42,861 nt of DNA. It comes from Planctomycetaceae bacterium (lineage in GTDB: Bacteria > Planctomycetota > Planctomycetia > Pirellulales > Pirellulaceae). Under the pieces are notes generated by a model, which worked only from the letters and a program-made list of their open reading frames with translations, was not told the origin of the DNA and made no database searches. The position numbers were made by a program, and so were the translations under genes. The stretch lies in assembly GCA_003233175.1 (NCBI GenBank), contig QIKY01000373.1, forward strand, positions 1 through 42,861. The letters are read 5' to 3'. Shown here piece by piece: positions 1 through 10,358 of this stretch (position 1 is its first letter; each line of letters begins with the position of its first letter).

Positions 1-757
1 ATTCGCAAAACTTCGTGTCGCGGTCCATGATCAGGTAACGTTTGTCATTCAGAAAACCGTCTTCGCAATCGGTCAAATTTCTGGCGATCTGTTTGATCCA
101 CCGCTCGGTTGGACTGGTTGTGCAACCTGCGAAGTACACGCGTCGCGTTTTGAGTTCCAAGACGAACAACAGGTAGAACGTAATGAGCCCACCCTTGGTC
201 CAAACTTCAACGCTGGTGAAGTCGATCGCCGCCAGCACATTCCAGTGTGCTTTGAGAAACGTCTTCCAGGTTGTCCGTTGTTTTCGGTCGGGCGCTGGTT
301 CGACGCCGTGCTCCTTGAAAATATTCCCCACCGTTTGATCGGACATTTTGTGGCCGAGATTCGCAAGCGCACCCTGAATTTTGTCATAACCCCAGGTGGG
401 ATTTTCCCGAGCCAGTCGCAAAACAAGATCGACGATCTCTTGTTTCACGCGAGGCCGACCAACGGACTTGCGCCGCTGGCTGTAGTCCCACTTCTTGGCG
501 ACCAACATGCGATGCCACCGTAGGATTGTGTCTGGCGTGAACAGTGTTCCGATTTCCTCCAGTCGCTTCCGGCCAAGAATCTTTCCTTTGACGGCCAGCC
601 GTCGACGTTGGTCATCGTCGAGCAAAATTCGTTTCTTACCAAGCTTCTCCTTGAGCACTTGATCGCGCAGGTAGGCGATGACCTCTTGTTGTTCGCGGTT
701 GACCCAACCAGCGAGAACGACGAAATACAATTGCCAGGGTTGAAGAATGAAGTCCAT
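1..757 (-). CDS. Integrase-core (DDE) transposase, 3' end outside window
   Basis: An uninterrupted minus-strand frame runs from ATG at 757 off the left edge: 252 codons are seen and the C-terminus is missing. It starts MDFILQPWQLYFVVLAGW. A basic helix-turn-helix-like region follows (IGTLFTPDTILRWHRMLVAKKW, residues about 80-100), then an integrase catalytic core. The first catalytic Asp is in NVLAAIDFTSVEVW (about 165-180) and the second in KRYLIMDRDTKFCE at the window edge. The catalytic Glu should lie just outside. The pattern is that of the integrase-core transposases common in planctomycete genomes (IS3/IS481-like). No terminal inverted repeats were identified. Upstream DNA holds relics of other mobile elements, so this is part of an insertion hotspot. 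It looks intact as far as visible; activity is unknown. Confidence 0.85.
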   Translation of the reverse strand, partial: MDFILQPWQLYFVVLAGWVNREQQEVIAYLRDQVLKEKLGKKRILLDDDQRRRLAVKGKILGRKRLEEIGTLFTPDTILRWHRMLVAKKWDYSQRRKSVGRPRVKQEIVDLVLRLARENPTWGYDKIQGALANLGHKMSDQTVGNIFKEHGVEPAPDRKQRTTWKTFLKAHWNVLAAIDFTSVEVWTKGGLITFYLLFVLELKTRRVYFAGCTTSPTERWIKQIARNLTDCEDGFLNDKRYLIMDRDTKFCE

Positions 758-1073
758 GAGCGAACCGATAGAGGGAAGGACGTCTGGGATGCTGCACCCT
801 ATTGCCGCAGCGTTTGCTGGTCAACGGAGTCGAGTGCCCGCTTATTCCGATTGCCGAAAGCGTGAACTTCCACGTGCTGGCATCTTGAGCCGCTTTTGGC
901 GTGCTGCTGTTTCGATCCTGTTGTAGAATAAGCGTTGTGAGGTCCCCCCACTAATCCCCCCACTAATCCGCGAAATCGTACTTTGGCCGTAGCAAAATCG
1001 AAGTAAAGGGAACGCAAGAGACGCTGAAAACCAAGTGTTTTTCAAGCGTCGTGAAAACAAGATACAAGCCAAG
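758..1073. other. Gap with no recognised gene
   Basis: Between the transposase start and the tRNA fragment I see no convincing gene. Minus-strand frames of 62-76 codons exist but resemble nothing I know. A short direct duplication (two copies of CCCCCCACTAAT around 943-966) and an imperfect hairpin around 1031-1051 (GCTGAAAA / TTTTTCAAGC) are the only visible structures. This is probably the degraded edge of a mobile element. Confidence 0.4.
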
Positions 1074-1120
1074 GCGGTCTTCGGAACCGAGGGTTGGAGG
1101 TTCGAATCCTACCGGGCGTA
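1074..1120 (+). pseudogene. 3' half of tRNA-Arg(TCG), probable integration scar
   Basis: The sequence CGGT-CTTCGGA-ACCG (1075-1089) folds as an anticodon arm with anticodon TCG, which reads Arg CGA. A T-arm follows with loop TTCGAAT (1101-1107), then an acceptor 3' strand CGGGCGT with discriminator A (1113-1120). No D-arm and no matching 5' acceptor (ACGCCCG) are found upstream, so only the 3' half is present. One T-stem pair and one anticodon-stem pair are mismatched. tRNA 3' halves are classic attachment-site duplications left by tyrosine-recombinase elements. The integrase stub starting 126 bp downstream supports that reading. It is unlikely to be a functional tRNA. Confidence 0.7.
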
Positions 1121-1246
1121 CTCGGCATAACTTCAAGAATAATCACGAGTTAGATACCTCTCTGCGTTCGGTAGTGCCGCATTTTCCAAGAGAGCCGAAA
1201 CGGTAATTACTGTTTCGGCGTCCCTGCTTTTTGGAGACACGCACTC

Positions 1247-1312
1247 ATGCCACGACTTACGAACGCGCCGCCGAAATTTCGGAAGCACCGAGCAAGCGGC
1301 TCCCGAAAATGA
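1247..1312 (+). pseudogene. Tyrosine integrase N-terminal stub
   Basis: ATG at 1247 opens a 21-residue peptide, MPRLTNAPPKFRKHRASGSR plus one Lys, that ends at TGA 1310-1312. The TNAPPKFRKHRASG pattern matches the extreme N-terminus of planctomycete phage-type tyrosine integrases. In those proteins it is followed by an AVVTLNGKDxYLG-like strand, which is absent here. The gene therefore appears cut after about 20 codons by a deletion or rearrangement. Its place just downstream of a tRNA-Arg 3' half is the usual position of an integrase gene beside its attachment site. The match is from memory of the family, not from a search. Confidence 0.5.
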
Positions 1313-1406
1313 GGCCACCTCCATGAAAACAACGCCACCCAACAATCACGGTGGGCCTAACACCACCTAGGAACAGTTGGAATGCCCCCATTTTTTGTAC
1401 TAGGGG

Positions 1407-1616
1407 TTATGAGAGTACGGTTTGGGTAAGGGGTTCCGCAGAACACTGCGACGCGAATTCCGCTGGGGTCTGGTAACCAAGACTACTGTGGGGCCGCTCC
1501 GCGTGGTGCTCGTGACGGCGACGCTGGGCGAACCAGCGAGCCTCCGCCAAGTTCATGATCTCCTCCACGTGCAACAGTTCATCACGCAGGCGGCTGGAAA
1601 ACGATTCCGCACAGCC
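1407..1616 (-). pseudogene. IS3-family OrfB transposase, C-terminal remnant
   Basis: The minus frame from about 1616 to the stop at 1407 reads GCAESFSSRLRDELLH, then an ARWFAQRRRHEHH stretch and ERPHSSLGYQTPAEFAS. This is the signature end of IS3-group OrfB transposases (NGYCESFNxKLRDELLN...RPHSSLGYxTP), including the catalytic Glu region. Upstream codons in this frame show no transposase similarity, so at least 200 residues, including both catalytic Asp residues, are missing. With the integrase stub and tRNA fragment it marks a decayed insertion site beside katG. It has no function on its own. Confidence 0.85.
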
Positions 1617-1689
1617 CTGATCACATGCGATTTCAGGCCAGACGGGCAACGAATGATTGACCGCAATATGTCGGTATAGTGTAGTAAGG

Positions 1690-1728
1690 AAAACGATCCC
1701 GTCCGGTGGCAGCCGAACGGGATCGTTT
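1690..1728 (-). terminator. Hairpin terminator-like, probably for katG
   Basis: The arms ACGATCCCGTCCGG and CCGAACGGGATCGT pair over 13-14 positions with one mismatch around a short loop. Read on the minus strand the hairpin is followed by TTTTCC. It lies about 200 bp after the katG stop in the katG direction, so it is a plausible factor-independent terminator for that gene. Confidence 0.6.
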
Positions 1729-1925
1729 CGTTGGTCTTGGTCGACTCGCGTGTAGCGTCCGCGTGCGCAGATTGAACGCATTGGTCGATGTAATCGACAC
1801 TGACTTCAACGCCACAAGACAGTCTCTTCGAGAGTGTGAATCTTGTCACACCTGTTGCCGATTCTGATCGGTGAAGCGCCGGGCAGACCTGATTCCTATC
1901 GGGCTTGAGAATCAAACCCGAATTC

Positions 1926-4316
<2,391 letters not shown>

Positions 4317-4390
4317 TTAGATTGGGATTGAGGGTGAAATTCGACGCTTACAGTGCGGATTGGCTGGCCAGCCTCGACCGTTGAAGTATC

Positions 4391-4453
4391 GCAATGCACG
4401 TTCGATGCGTCCAATGCATTGTGGTACTATCTGCTATGCACTCAAAGCATTGC
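4391..4453. promoter_or_regulatory. Probable OxyR operator between katG and oxyR
   Basis: The 168-bp divergent gap contains a repeated half-site: CAATGC at 4392-4397, the 10-bp palindrome CAATGCATTG at 4412-4421, and GCATTGC at 4447-4453. CAATGC and GCATTG form an inverted pair across about 30 bp. LysR regulators typically bind such dyads in the shared promoter region of the regulator and its divergent target. No clear -35/-10 pair can be fixed by eye. Confidence 0.5.
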
Positions 4454-4475
4454 TTCTCAAGTGGAAGGACTTGCC

Positions 4476-5360
4476 ATGGAACTCGATCAGCTGCGTTACT
4501 TCCTGCACATTGCCGAACGAGGTAACTTCACGCGGGCAGCGGAGGACTCGGGTGTCTCGCAGCCGGCGCTGAGCCGTTCGATACAGAAGCTGGAAGAAGA
4601 ACTCGGGCAGCCTGTCTTCGAACGGAAGACACGATCGGTCTCGCTGACGGAAGCCGGCGTCTTGCTCCAGTCGCGGGCTCAGCAGGTGCTGACGATTCTC
4701 GAAGATACAAAGGCCGAGATCACAGATGATGGCGAAAGTGGCCGCATCCGAATCGGCGCCATTCCGACGATCGCCCCGTATTTTCTGCCCGGCCTTCTCC
4801 GCCAGTTTTCCTCGGAGTTTCCCAAGGCGACAATTATTGTCCAAGAGAACACGACCGACGTTCTTCTCAAGAGTTGCACGCAGGGAGAGATTGATCTAGC
4901 GATTCTCGCGCTGCCAGTTCCGGCGAAATACTTGGAAGCCGAGGAACTGTTTGAGGAGGAACTGTTGCTGGTTCTCCCATCCGATCATCCGCTGGTCGAG
5001 AAGCCAAAAATCCGCCTGAGTGACGTCGAGCCGCTTCCGTTCATACTTCTCAACGAAGCCCACTGCCTTTCGGACAACATCGTGACATTCTGCCGCCAGC
5101 GGTCGATCCAGCCGGTGGCGGTGGAACGAACGAGTCAACTGACGATGGTTCAGGAACTGGTCTCGCTGTCTCACGGCGTGTCGATGATCCCCGCGATGGC
5201 GCGTGTGCTGGACCAGAGCGACCGGCGAGTCTATCGTTCCCTAACCGGTCGAAAGCCGACGCGAAAAATCGCCGTCGTCTGGAATCCCTACCGTTTTCAA
5301 AGCCGATTGCTGGAAGCCTTTCGCGAACGACTGCGACGTTATTCCGTAGCGGAAAAATGA
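4476..5360 (+). CDS. oxyR: LysR-type peroxide regulator, OxyR-like
   Basis: A 294-aa transcription regulator. Residues 1-60 are a LysR winged helix-turn-helix ([37 protein letters not shown]). The rest is an effector-binding domain. In that domain [11 protein letters not shown] places two Cys nine residues apart. This is the spacing of the redox pair Cys199/Cys208 of E. coli OxyR, and the first Cys sits in the same HCL context. Divergent katG supports the assignment. ATG 4476 was chosen because GGAAGGA precedes it at good distance and the LysR fold starts there. The frame is open further upstream to 4353, but that part overlaps the operator region. It probably activates katG upon peroxide oxidation and may repress itself. 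Confidence 0.92.
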   Translation: MELDQLRYFLHIAERGNFTRAAEDSGVSQPALSRSIQKLEEELGQPVFERKTRSVSLTEAGVLLQSRAQQVLTILEDTKAEITDDGESGRIRIGAIPTIAPYFLPGLLRQFSSEFPKATIIVQENTTDVLLKSCTQGEIDLAILALPVPAKYLEAEELFEEELLLVLPSDHPLVEKPKIRLSDVEPLPFILLNEAHCLSDNIVTFCRQRSIQPVAVERTSQLTMVQELVSLSHGVSMIPAMARVLDQSDRRVYRSLTGRKPTRKIAVVWNPYRFQSRLLEAFRERLRRYSVAEK

Positions 5361-5817
5361 TCTTTTCGTCCGAGCAGAAGTAGCTCGCCGGGATACCCCG
5401 GAAGGGGTGTCGTGATGGAGTTCTTGCGTCACGATCTGAACTCGAACAGTCAAGAATGGCAACCGGTGCTGGAAACTCTCATCGGAATCGGTTTCGACAT
5501 CGGAGCGGCGAGCCGTTTGGTTCGTCGGTATCCCAGTTTGATTGCTCGAAGAATGGGCCGACATCACGCAGGCGAAACCGGGCGGAGGAGTGTCGCAGGT
5601 GTGGAAACTAGTGAGCAACCCATGAAGGGCCGTGAAGAATCAGGCTGCGGAATGCATCTAAAACAACAGCGATCCTAAAAATGACTCCGGCTCAGAAAGG
5701 CGCCGCAAGGATTCGTCGGCCTGCAAAATGAGAGTGCGGAGATTTCGGTCACCAATTGTTGCATGGCGGGTTCTGTTGACCCATGTTTTTATCGCCGATG
5801 GCGAAAAGGAGGCGGTC
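5361..5817. other. Gap with no supported gene
   Basis: A plus-strand frame of 88 codons (5412-5678) and overlapping minus frames exist, but none has a ribosome site or recognisable protein features. A small dyad (GAGC / GCTC around 5371-5385) just after oxyR lacks a T-run. The promoter of the downstream secreted protein should lie near 5700-5810. Confidence 0.5.
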
Positions 5818-7080
5818 ATGTCCGGTCTACTCTCATTGCGAAATTTGGCAAGGGTTGTGGTGTTGTTCGCCACGGCGATGATTTCCTCGCCCGCTTGGTC
5901 ACAATACGATGGCCTCAACTACACGTATGGAGGCGGAGGCGTTGGCGGAGGCGTTGGCGGAGGCGTTGGCGGGTACGGCGTTGGCGGCCATTATGGAGGT
6001 TATGGCGAGCGCCAAGGGTATCGGGGATATCGTGGCTATGTCGGCCGTTCCGGCTATGGACGCTTTGGCGCTCTCCGCGACTATGCACCCTACCGAGACG
6101 GATACGACGCCTCTGGTTACAGTTACGGATACGGCGACGATGGCTATCAAACGTTCGGGAACGGTTATGGTGTTTACCTGCTCGGAAAAGGGTACGGGTT
6201 GTATGGCAATAGCAACGGATATCTTCCTGACGACGGCATCGGTTATCCGCGAGGCTATTCCGGGCAAGATCGCGGCGAACCGTACGCCGCGCAAGCCCCA
6301 GATTTGCGCCAGACCTTCAAGCCTTGGTATGGTTTCTATCCATTGAAAGAAGGCGAGCATGGCGAAGCGCCCGCGAAAGAACAGGCGGCGAAAGGTGAAG
6401 CGCCCGCGAAAGATAAATCGGCGCACCACTTGAAACTGGAGCGTTCTCTCAGGCGCAAGTACGTGCCTGGGCCACAACCGGCAACGCTTATTCGCCGCGC
6501 CGAGCTATTGTTTCGGGTCGAGCGTTACGATTCCTCGGTGGAATTGGCGAGCCGTGCATTGGCCGATATGCCGCAAAACGGCAAGCTGATGCTGCTGCTT
6601 TCGCATGCCTTGTTCGCTTCCGGCGACTACGAAGCCGCCGCCGGCGCGATCCACAAGGCATCTTCAATCCTGGACAAAGACGACTGGGGGTATGTCGTGC
6701 GGAATAGTCGCGACTATTACCGGGGCCGGGCGTATGTCAGAGCGACCGATCGGCTGAACCAGTTTATCGAAGAGCACCCAGAAGCCGCCTACGCGCGCTT
6801 TTTGCGGGCGTACCATTTTGGCTTCCTCGGCCGAGACGAATTTGCCCGTAAGGAAATGAGTAAAGCCATCGAACTCGAAAGTCGCGACAAGCTGGCCGTT
6901 GTGTTGCTGGAGCAGTTTGGCGGCGCCCCGGTGAAAGCGGTTGCCAACACAACGCCGGAGCAACCTCCGGCGGCCGATGCCGCGGTCGCGAAACCGGCGG
7001 TTAAAAAACCCGCAAACGATGACACCCTCAGGCCCAACCAACAGCGCGCCGAACCCACTAAACCGCCAGCGACTCCGTAG
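5818..7080 (+). CDS. Secreted Gly/Tyr-rich protein with TPR-like C-terminal domain
   Basis: A 420-aa protein. Residues 1-30 form a signal peptide (NLARVVVLFATAMISSPAWSQ). Residues about 31-160 are a low-complexity Gly/Tyr-rich domain (GGGVGGGVGG, then GYG and GYRGYVGRSGYG motifs). A Lys/Glu/Ala linker with duplicated GEAPAKE/D follows. Residues about 215-385 are helical repeats of tetratricopeptide character (ATLIRRAELLFRVERYDSSVELASRALADMPQNGKLMLLLSHALFASGDYEAAAGAIHKA in sequence). The tail is Pro/Ala-rich. ATG 5818 is chosen for its AAGGAGG site at 6 nt and the signal peptide that begins there; an earlier ATG at 5728 lacks both. The design suggests an exported, surface-exposed scaffold protein. 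The exact role is unknown. Confidence 0.85.
   Translation: MSGLLSLRNLARVVVLFATAMISSPAWSQYDGLNYTYGGGGVGGGVGGGVGGYGVGGHYGGYGERQGYRGYRGYVGRSGYGRFGALRDYAPYRDGYDASGYSYGYGDDGYQTFGNGYGVYLLGKGYGLYGNSNGYLPDDGIGYPRGYSGQDRGEPYAAQAPDLRQTFKPWYGFYPLKEGEHGEAPAKEQAAKGEAPAKDKSAHHLKLERSLRRKYVPGPQPATLIRRAELLFRVERYDSSVELASRALADMPQNGKLMLLLSHALFASGDYEAAAGAIHKASSILDKDDWGYVVRNSRDYYRGRAYVRATDRLNQFIEEHPEAAYARFLRAYHFGFLGRDEFARKEMSKAIELESRDKLAVVLLEQFGGAPVKAVANTTPEQPPAADAAVAKPAVKKPANDDTLRPNQQRAEPTKPPATP
5935..5970 (+). repeat. Three 12-bp tandem repeats in the Gly-rich segment
   Basis: GGAGGCGTTGGC occurs three times head to tail and encodes GGVG units of the secreted protein. Exact identity at synonymous positions points to recent slippage expansion. 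Confidence 0.9.
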
Positions 7081-7258
7081 CTGATCGTGGCGACGCCACC
7101 GGTTAATGGCTATTATCCTTCCAGGATAAAAAACCAAAGACGCTTGAACCCTTTTGTTGCAGGGGATAAACAACGCTAAGCCCCGTGAAATCAACGAGTT
7201 ACTGCTAGACCCGTTTTCGGATAGACTCTCAGAGGGGCAAAAAACCCCAAAGAAGCAT
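7081..7258. other. Short gap before the toxin-antitoxin promoter
   Basis: No gene is seen. Two small hairpins are visible: ATCCT-tcc-AGGAT near 7115-7127, followed by an A-run, and GGGG-caaaaaa-CCCC near 7234-7248. Neither has a clear T-run on the plus strand. Confidence 0.4.
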
Positions 7259-7297
7259 TATGTCAGACTTGACATATTCCGAATGCGACATAGAGTT
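7259..7297 (+). promoter_or_regulatory. Promoter and operator of the toxin-antitoxin pair
   Basis: A dyad TATGTCA-gact-TGACATA (7259-7276) overlaps a consensus -35 box TTGACA (7269-7274). Sixteen bp later comes TAGAGT (7291-7296), a plausible -10. A third half-site, GACATA, lies at 7287-7292. An operator over the -35 is what autorepression by an antitoxin complex predicts. The expected transcription start falls at or next to the toxin ATG at 7304, so the mRNA may be nearly leaderless. Confidence 0.65.
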
Positions 7298-7303
7298 GAT
7301 TGA

Positions 7304-7639
7304 ATGGATGATGATAAACCGCTTGTTTGGCTGCATGGCGAGGTTAAAACGCCACCGTTTTCGCTGGAAGCTCGAATTGAAGCGGGCACACTGTTGCGAC
7401 GGCTCCAAAGCGGAGAACGCATTGGGTTGCCGCACAGTCGGCCGATGCCATCGATCTGGAAACGGTGTCATGAGTTACGCATCCCGGATGAAAACGCAAC
7501 GTGGCGCATTGTTTACCGAACTGATGCCGATGCCATCGTAATCGGCGAAGTGTTTGCGAAGAAGACCATCGCAACGCCAAAGAAGGTGATCGATGCATGT
7601 AGGCGTCGATTCAAAAAGTACGACGAGGTTATCGAATGA
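7304..7639 (+). CDS. higB: HigB/RelE-type toxin (Gp49-like family)
   Basis: A 111-aa basic protein matching the phage Gp49-like/HigB branch of the RelE superfamily, ribosome-dependent mRNA interferases. Conserved features are RCHELRIPDENATWRIVYR (about 54-72), then AIVIGEVFAKKT and a C-terminal VIDACRRRFKKYDE helix. Its stop overlaps the ATG of the antitoxin by 4 nt (ATGA), so the pair is translationally coupled in toxin-first order, as in higBA. There is no clear Shine-Dalgarno; the promoter position suggests a very short leader. No frameshift or missing core residue is apparent. Confidence 0.87.
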   Translation: MDDDKPLVWLHGEVKTPPFSLEARIEAGTLLRRLQSGERIGLPHSRPMPSIWKRCHELRIPDENATWRIVYRTDADAIVIGEVFAKKTIATPKKVIDACRRRFKKYDEVIE

Positions 7640-8001
7640 AGGCGGCAAAACGGAAAAAACTTGAAGCTGCGGGTTGGAAAGTCGGCTCCGTGTCTCAGTT
7701 TCTCGAACTCAGCGATGCCGAAGCGATGCTCGTTAACGTGAAATTGGCTCTGTCCGAAAAAGTAAAAGAGCTGCGGCAGAGCAAAAGGATTACGCAAAAC
7801 GACTTGGCCAAGCTGCTCGGTTCGAGCCAATCGCGTGTGGCGAAACTGGAGACTTCAGATCGCTCGGTATCCATGGAGCTTCTTATCAGGGCGCTCGTAA
7901 CGTTGGGCGCAACACGAGCGCAGATCGGCAAAATCGTGGGCGCCAAAGTCGCTCCAATAAAGAAAACATCAGCGAGCAAGAAACGGCCCGTGAAAGCGTG
8001 A
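7636..8001 (+). CDS. higA: HigA-type antitoxin, XRE family
   Basis: A 121-aa antitoxin. A Cro/CI-type helix-turn-helix occupies about residues 35-95 (LSEKVKELRQSKRITQNDLAKLLGSSQSRVAKLE), and a basic Lys-rich tail follows (APIKKTSASKKRPVKA). It overlaps the toxin gene by 4 nt. Known relatives bind and neutralise the toxin and repress their own promoter through an inverted repeat, which fits the dyad at 7259-7276. The N-terminal 30 residues probably make toxin contacts; this is inference. Confidence 0.88.
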   Translation: MKAAKRKKLEAAGWKVGSVSQFLELSDAEAMLVNVKLALSEKVKELRQSKRITQNDLAKLLGSSQSRVAKLETSDRSVSMELLIRALVTLGATRAQIGKIVGAKVAPIKKTSASKKRPVKA

Positions 8002-8054
8002 AAGCGGCCATGCGTCCTGCGCTTACCTTGGTTCAGCGCAATTGCGTTTGCGGT

Positions 8055-9887
8055 TCAGGAAGAGCGCTGGTGTTGTTCGTGGAGCGCGGCCATCTGCTCA
8101 TTGTAGGCCGCGATGACATTCTTGCGGCTGAGCATGGCGATGATTTGCCGAGCGTCGTCGGGATCGACCACCGGTATTTCGTCAATATTTTCGCGCGTGA
8201 ACCAACGCATGGCGGTGTGCAGGTCGTCGTCGGGTTTGACGGTGAACACATTCTGTGTGGCTAGGTCGGTGGCTACGACCAGAGCGCCGGCGGTTTCGTC
8301 GGTCATGGCGCCGCGCAGGTCTCGCAGGGAAAAAATGCCCACCAACTTTCGTTCGGCGTCGACGACTGGGAAATACGTGTTTTGCGAATGCGAGGCCAAA
8401 CGCAAAATCTGTGGCAGAGGCGTCGCTTCGGGAACGAAATCGATCGGGCGGTCGGTCTGCATGACTTCCTTGACGCGAATCTGCTCCAAAACGTCGACGA
8501 TAAAATCGCCCATGTGGGCGGGGCTGTCGACCATGCCCGGCACTTGCTCTTCGTACAATGTCCAACGTCGGGAAAGAAAAGCCACGTTCAAAATGCTCAC
8601 CAGCATCATCGGCGGGAGCAGTCCATAGGAACCGCTCATCTCACAAACCATGAGCATGGCGGTGAGCGGAACCTTGGCCACGCCGGCAAAAAAGGCGCCC
8701 ATGCCCACCAGCACATACGCTTCGGGCTGGGTGACGATTCCCGGAAAAAATTGATTACAGGCGTAGCCGTAAGCGCCGCCCAGCATCGCCCCGATAAAGA
8801 GCGATGGCGCAAAAACACCGCCGCTGCCGCCCGAAGATATCGTAAACGAGGTCGCCAAGACTTTCGCCAAGCCGAGCATGATCATCAGCCGGATCGGCAT
8901 TTGGTTGTCGAGCGCCAACTGCACCCAACCGTAACCGCCGCCCATGATCTGCGGGAAAAACAGCGCCAACACGCCCAGTAGAAAGCCGCCGATGGCCGTT
9001 TTATACATGCTGGGAATCGGCAGCTTGGCAAAAAACTTGTCGCGGAGGCCGTAGAAGGAGGTCACATAAAATGCAGCCGTCAAGGCGCAGAGAATGGCCA
9101 GTCCGGCATAGAACGGCAACTCCGCCAGATTGAGTTGCGTATCGAGCGAGACACTGTCCGGTACGGTGAAAACATGGCCCGACCCATAGATTCCCGTAAA
9201 CACGACAAACGCGGTAATCGAGGCGATGGCCGCCGGCACCACCGCTTCGAATTCAACGGCGGCCGTCGAATAAAGCACTTCGGCCACGAACAAGGCTCCG
9301 CCCAAAGGCGCGCGAAAAATGGCCCCAATCCCTCCCGCGCCGCCGGCGAGCATGAGCAACCGCCGTTCTCGCTCACTGAGTTTGAGTTTATCGGCCAGAA
9401 CGGATCCGAAGCCCGCTCCAATCTGAGCGATCGGCCCTTCGTGCCCCGCCGAACCTCCGGTGCTGATCGTGAGAACGGAGGCCACGGCCTTGACCAGCGG
9501 CGTTCGGGCCCGGATTTTGCCGCCTTGGCGATGAAAAGCGCGCACCATGGCGTCGGTGCCGTGCCCCTCGGCTTCCGGGGCGTAGCCATAGACCAGCCAA
9601 CCGCACGCCAAACCGCCTAATGTGGGAATCAGCAGCACCCAGTACCAATGTGTTGGCATCTGAGGGGCGGTCTCCGCGACCTGGCTCCCCGCAGCGGGCG
9701 GAATATACCCCATACCCACGCCCAAAATCCATTCCTGCGCCCCATGCACACAGAAAAAGAAGGCCGCCGTTCCCAACCCGATAAAGACACCCACCACCGG
9801 ACTGAACAAAATCAGCCGTCCCGACGATTCGGTGTCGAAAATAGTGTGAACGTGCTCAAACGCCTTTTCGCAGACTCTCCGTAACAC
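8055..9887 (-). CDS. clcA: ClC chloride/proton antiporter with two CBS domains
   Basis: A 610-aa membrane protein. Residues about 25-440 are the ClC fold with its selectivity-filter motifs: TGGSAGHEGPIAQIG (canonical GREGP with His for Arg; the gating Glu is kept), GGSGGVFAPSLF (GxFxP) and GMGAFFAGVAKVPLTA. The C-terminal 130 residues contain two CBS domains (VKEVMQTDRPIDFVP... and TQNVFTVKPDDDLHTAMRWF), which usually sense adenine nucleotides. Retention of the gating Glu favours an exchanger over a channel. The start is GTG 9887, preceded by TGAGG at 5 nt. It is convergent with the toxin-antitoxin pair and apparently monocistronic. The substrate (chloride, nitrate or fluoride) cannot be settled; the fluoride-type motifs are absent. 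Confidence 0.94.
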   Translation of the reverse strand: MLRRVCEKAFEHVHTIFDTESSGRLILFSPVVGVFIGLGTAAFFFCVHGAQEWILGVGMGYIPPAAGSQVAETAPQMPTHWYWVLLIPTLGGLACGWLVYGYAPEAEGHGTDAMVRAFHRQGGKIRARTPLVKAVASVLTISTGGSAGHEGPIAQIGAGFGSVLADKLKLSERERRLLMLAGGAGGIGAIFRAPLGGALFVAEVLYSTAAVEFEAVVPAAIASITAFVVFTGIYGSGHVFTVPDSVSLDTQLNLAELPFYAGLAILCALTAAFYVTSFYGLRDKFFAKLPIPSMYKTAIGGFLLGVLALFFPQIMGGGYGWVQLALDNQMPIRLMIMLGLAKVLATSFTISSGGSGGVFAPSLFIGAMLGGAYGYACNQFFPGIVTQPEAYVLVGMGAFFAGVAKVPLTAMLMVCEMSGSYGLLPPMMLVSILNVAFLSRRWTLYEEQVPGMVDSPAHMGDFIVDVLEQIRVKEVMQTDRPIDFVPEATPLPQILRLASHSQNTYFPVVDAERKLVGIFSLRDLRGAMTDETAGALVVATDLATQNVFTVKPDDDLHTAMRWFTRENIDEIPVVDPDDARQIIAMLSRKNVIAAYNEQMAALHEQHQRSS

Positions 9888-10181
9888 GTTGGCCTCAGGT
9901 CGTGGAAAAGCAAGGGATTTGCTCGCAGGGTAGTTCCCACGTGCAAGGCAATGGCCTCAAAACGGCGAAAAACAGACGTTATGCCTCAGGCGTCTGGAAA
10001 GGTAACATTCGGCGTAACACAGTATGCGACAGTGTCAAATCTGATTCCTGCGAAGTACGTTGATCGGCCGCCCGCCATTCTAGGCTGCAAGCCTCTGGGC
10101 TTCTACGGGTATTGTGAGAATGTTTTTTGCAGCGGGCCCGTTATCGCAACGCATGGGTAATGCTGTGCACGGCATAATTCG
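9888..10181. other. Gap with no supported gene
   Basis: Upstream region of clcA. A 69-codon plus frame (9951-10160) has no ribosome site or family features. The 3' part probably belongs to the decayed insertion sequence that follows. Confidence 0.4.
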
Positions 10182-10358
10182 TTTTACACCGGGCAGACGC
10201 AGCTCTTCGGGGGCGCGGCTCCGGCCTTCGGGCGACGTCCGAAAAAGTCGAACCAGAAGCGTCAGCCAGACGCCAAGGACCGCAAGATCGAACTGTTGGA
10301 AGAGAAGCTCCAGAAAAACGAAGTCGTGGTGGAGCTTTTGGAGGAGCACGTCCAGTAA
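10182..10358 (+). pseudogene. IS3-family OrfA-type remnant
   Basis: The frame reads FYTGQTQLFGGAAPAFGRR, then KDRKIELLEEKLQKNEVVVELLEEHVQ and a stop at 10356. It matches the C-terminal part of IS3-group OrfA proteins (a basic segment plus a leucine-zipper-like coiled coil ending in EHVQLKKELGEL). No start codon is available and the helix-turn-helix part is missing. At the stop there is an A7G3 run. Reading in the +1 frame after it gives KKGSREL and a TGA, which resembles the normal OrfA ending, so a frameshift is likely. Only a trace of OrfB could follow and none is convincing. Confidence 0.6.

Noticed and set aside
842-1072. Minus-strand frames of 72-76 codons beside the transposase
   Set aside because: No recognised similarity; they end at the tRNA fragment and look like decayed DNA.
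1074-1120. Functional tRNA gene
   Set aside because: The D-arm and 5' acceptor strand are missing and stem pairs are mismatched.
5412-5678. 88-codon plus frame after oxyR
   Set aside because: No ribosome site, no known domain, and amino-acid composition like random GC-rich DNA.
9951-10160. 69-codon plus frame upstream of clcA
   Set aside because: No ribosome site and no family features.
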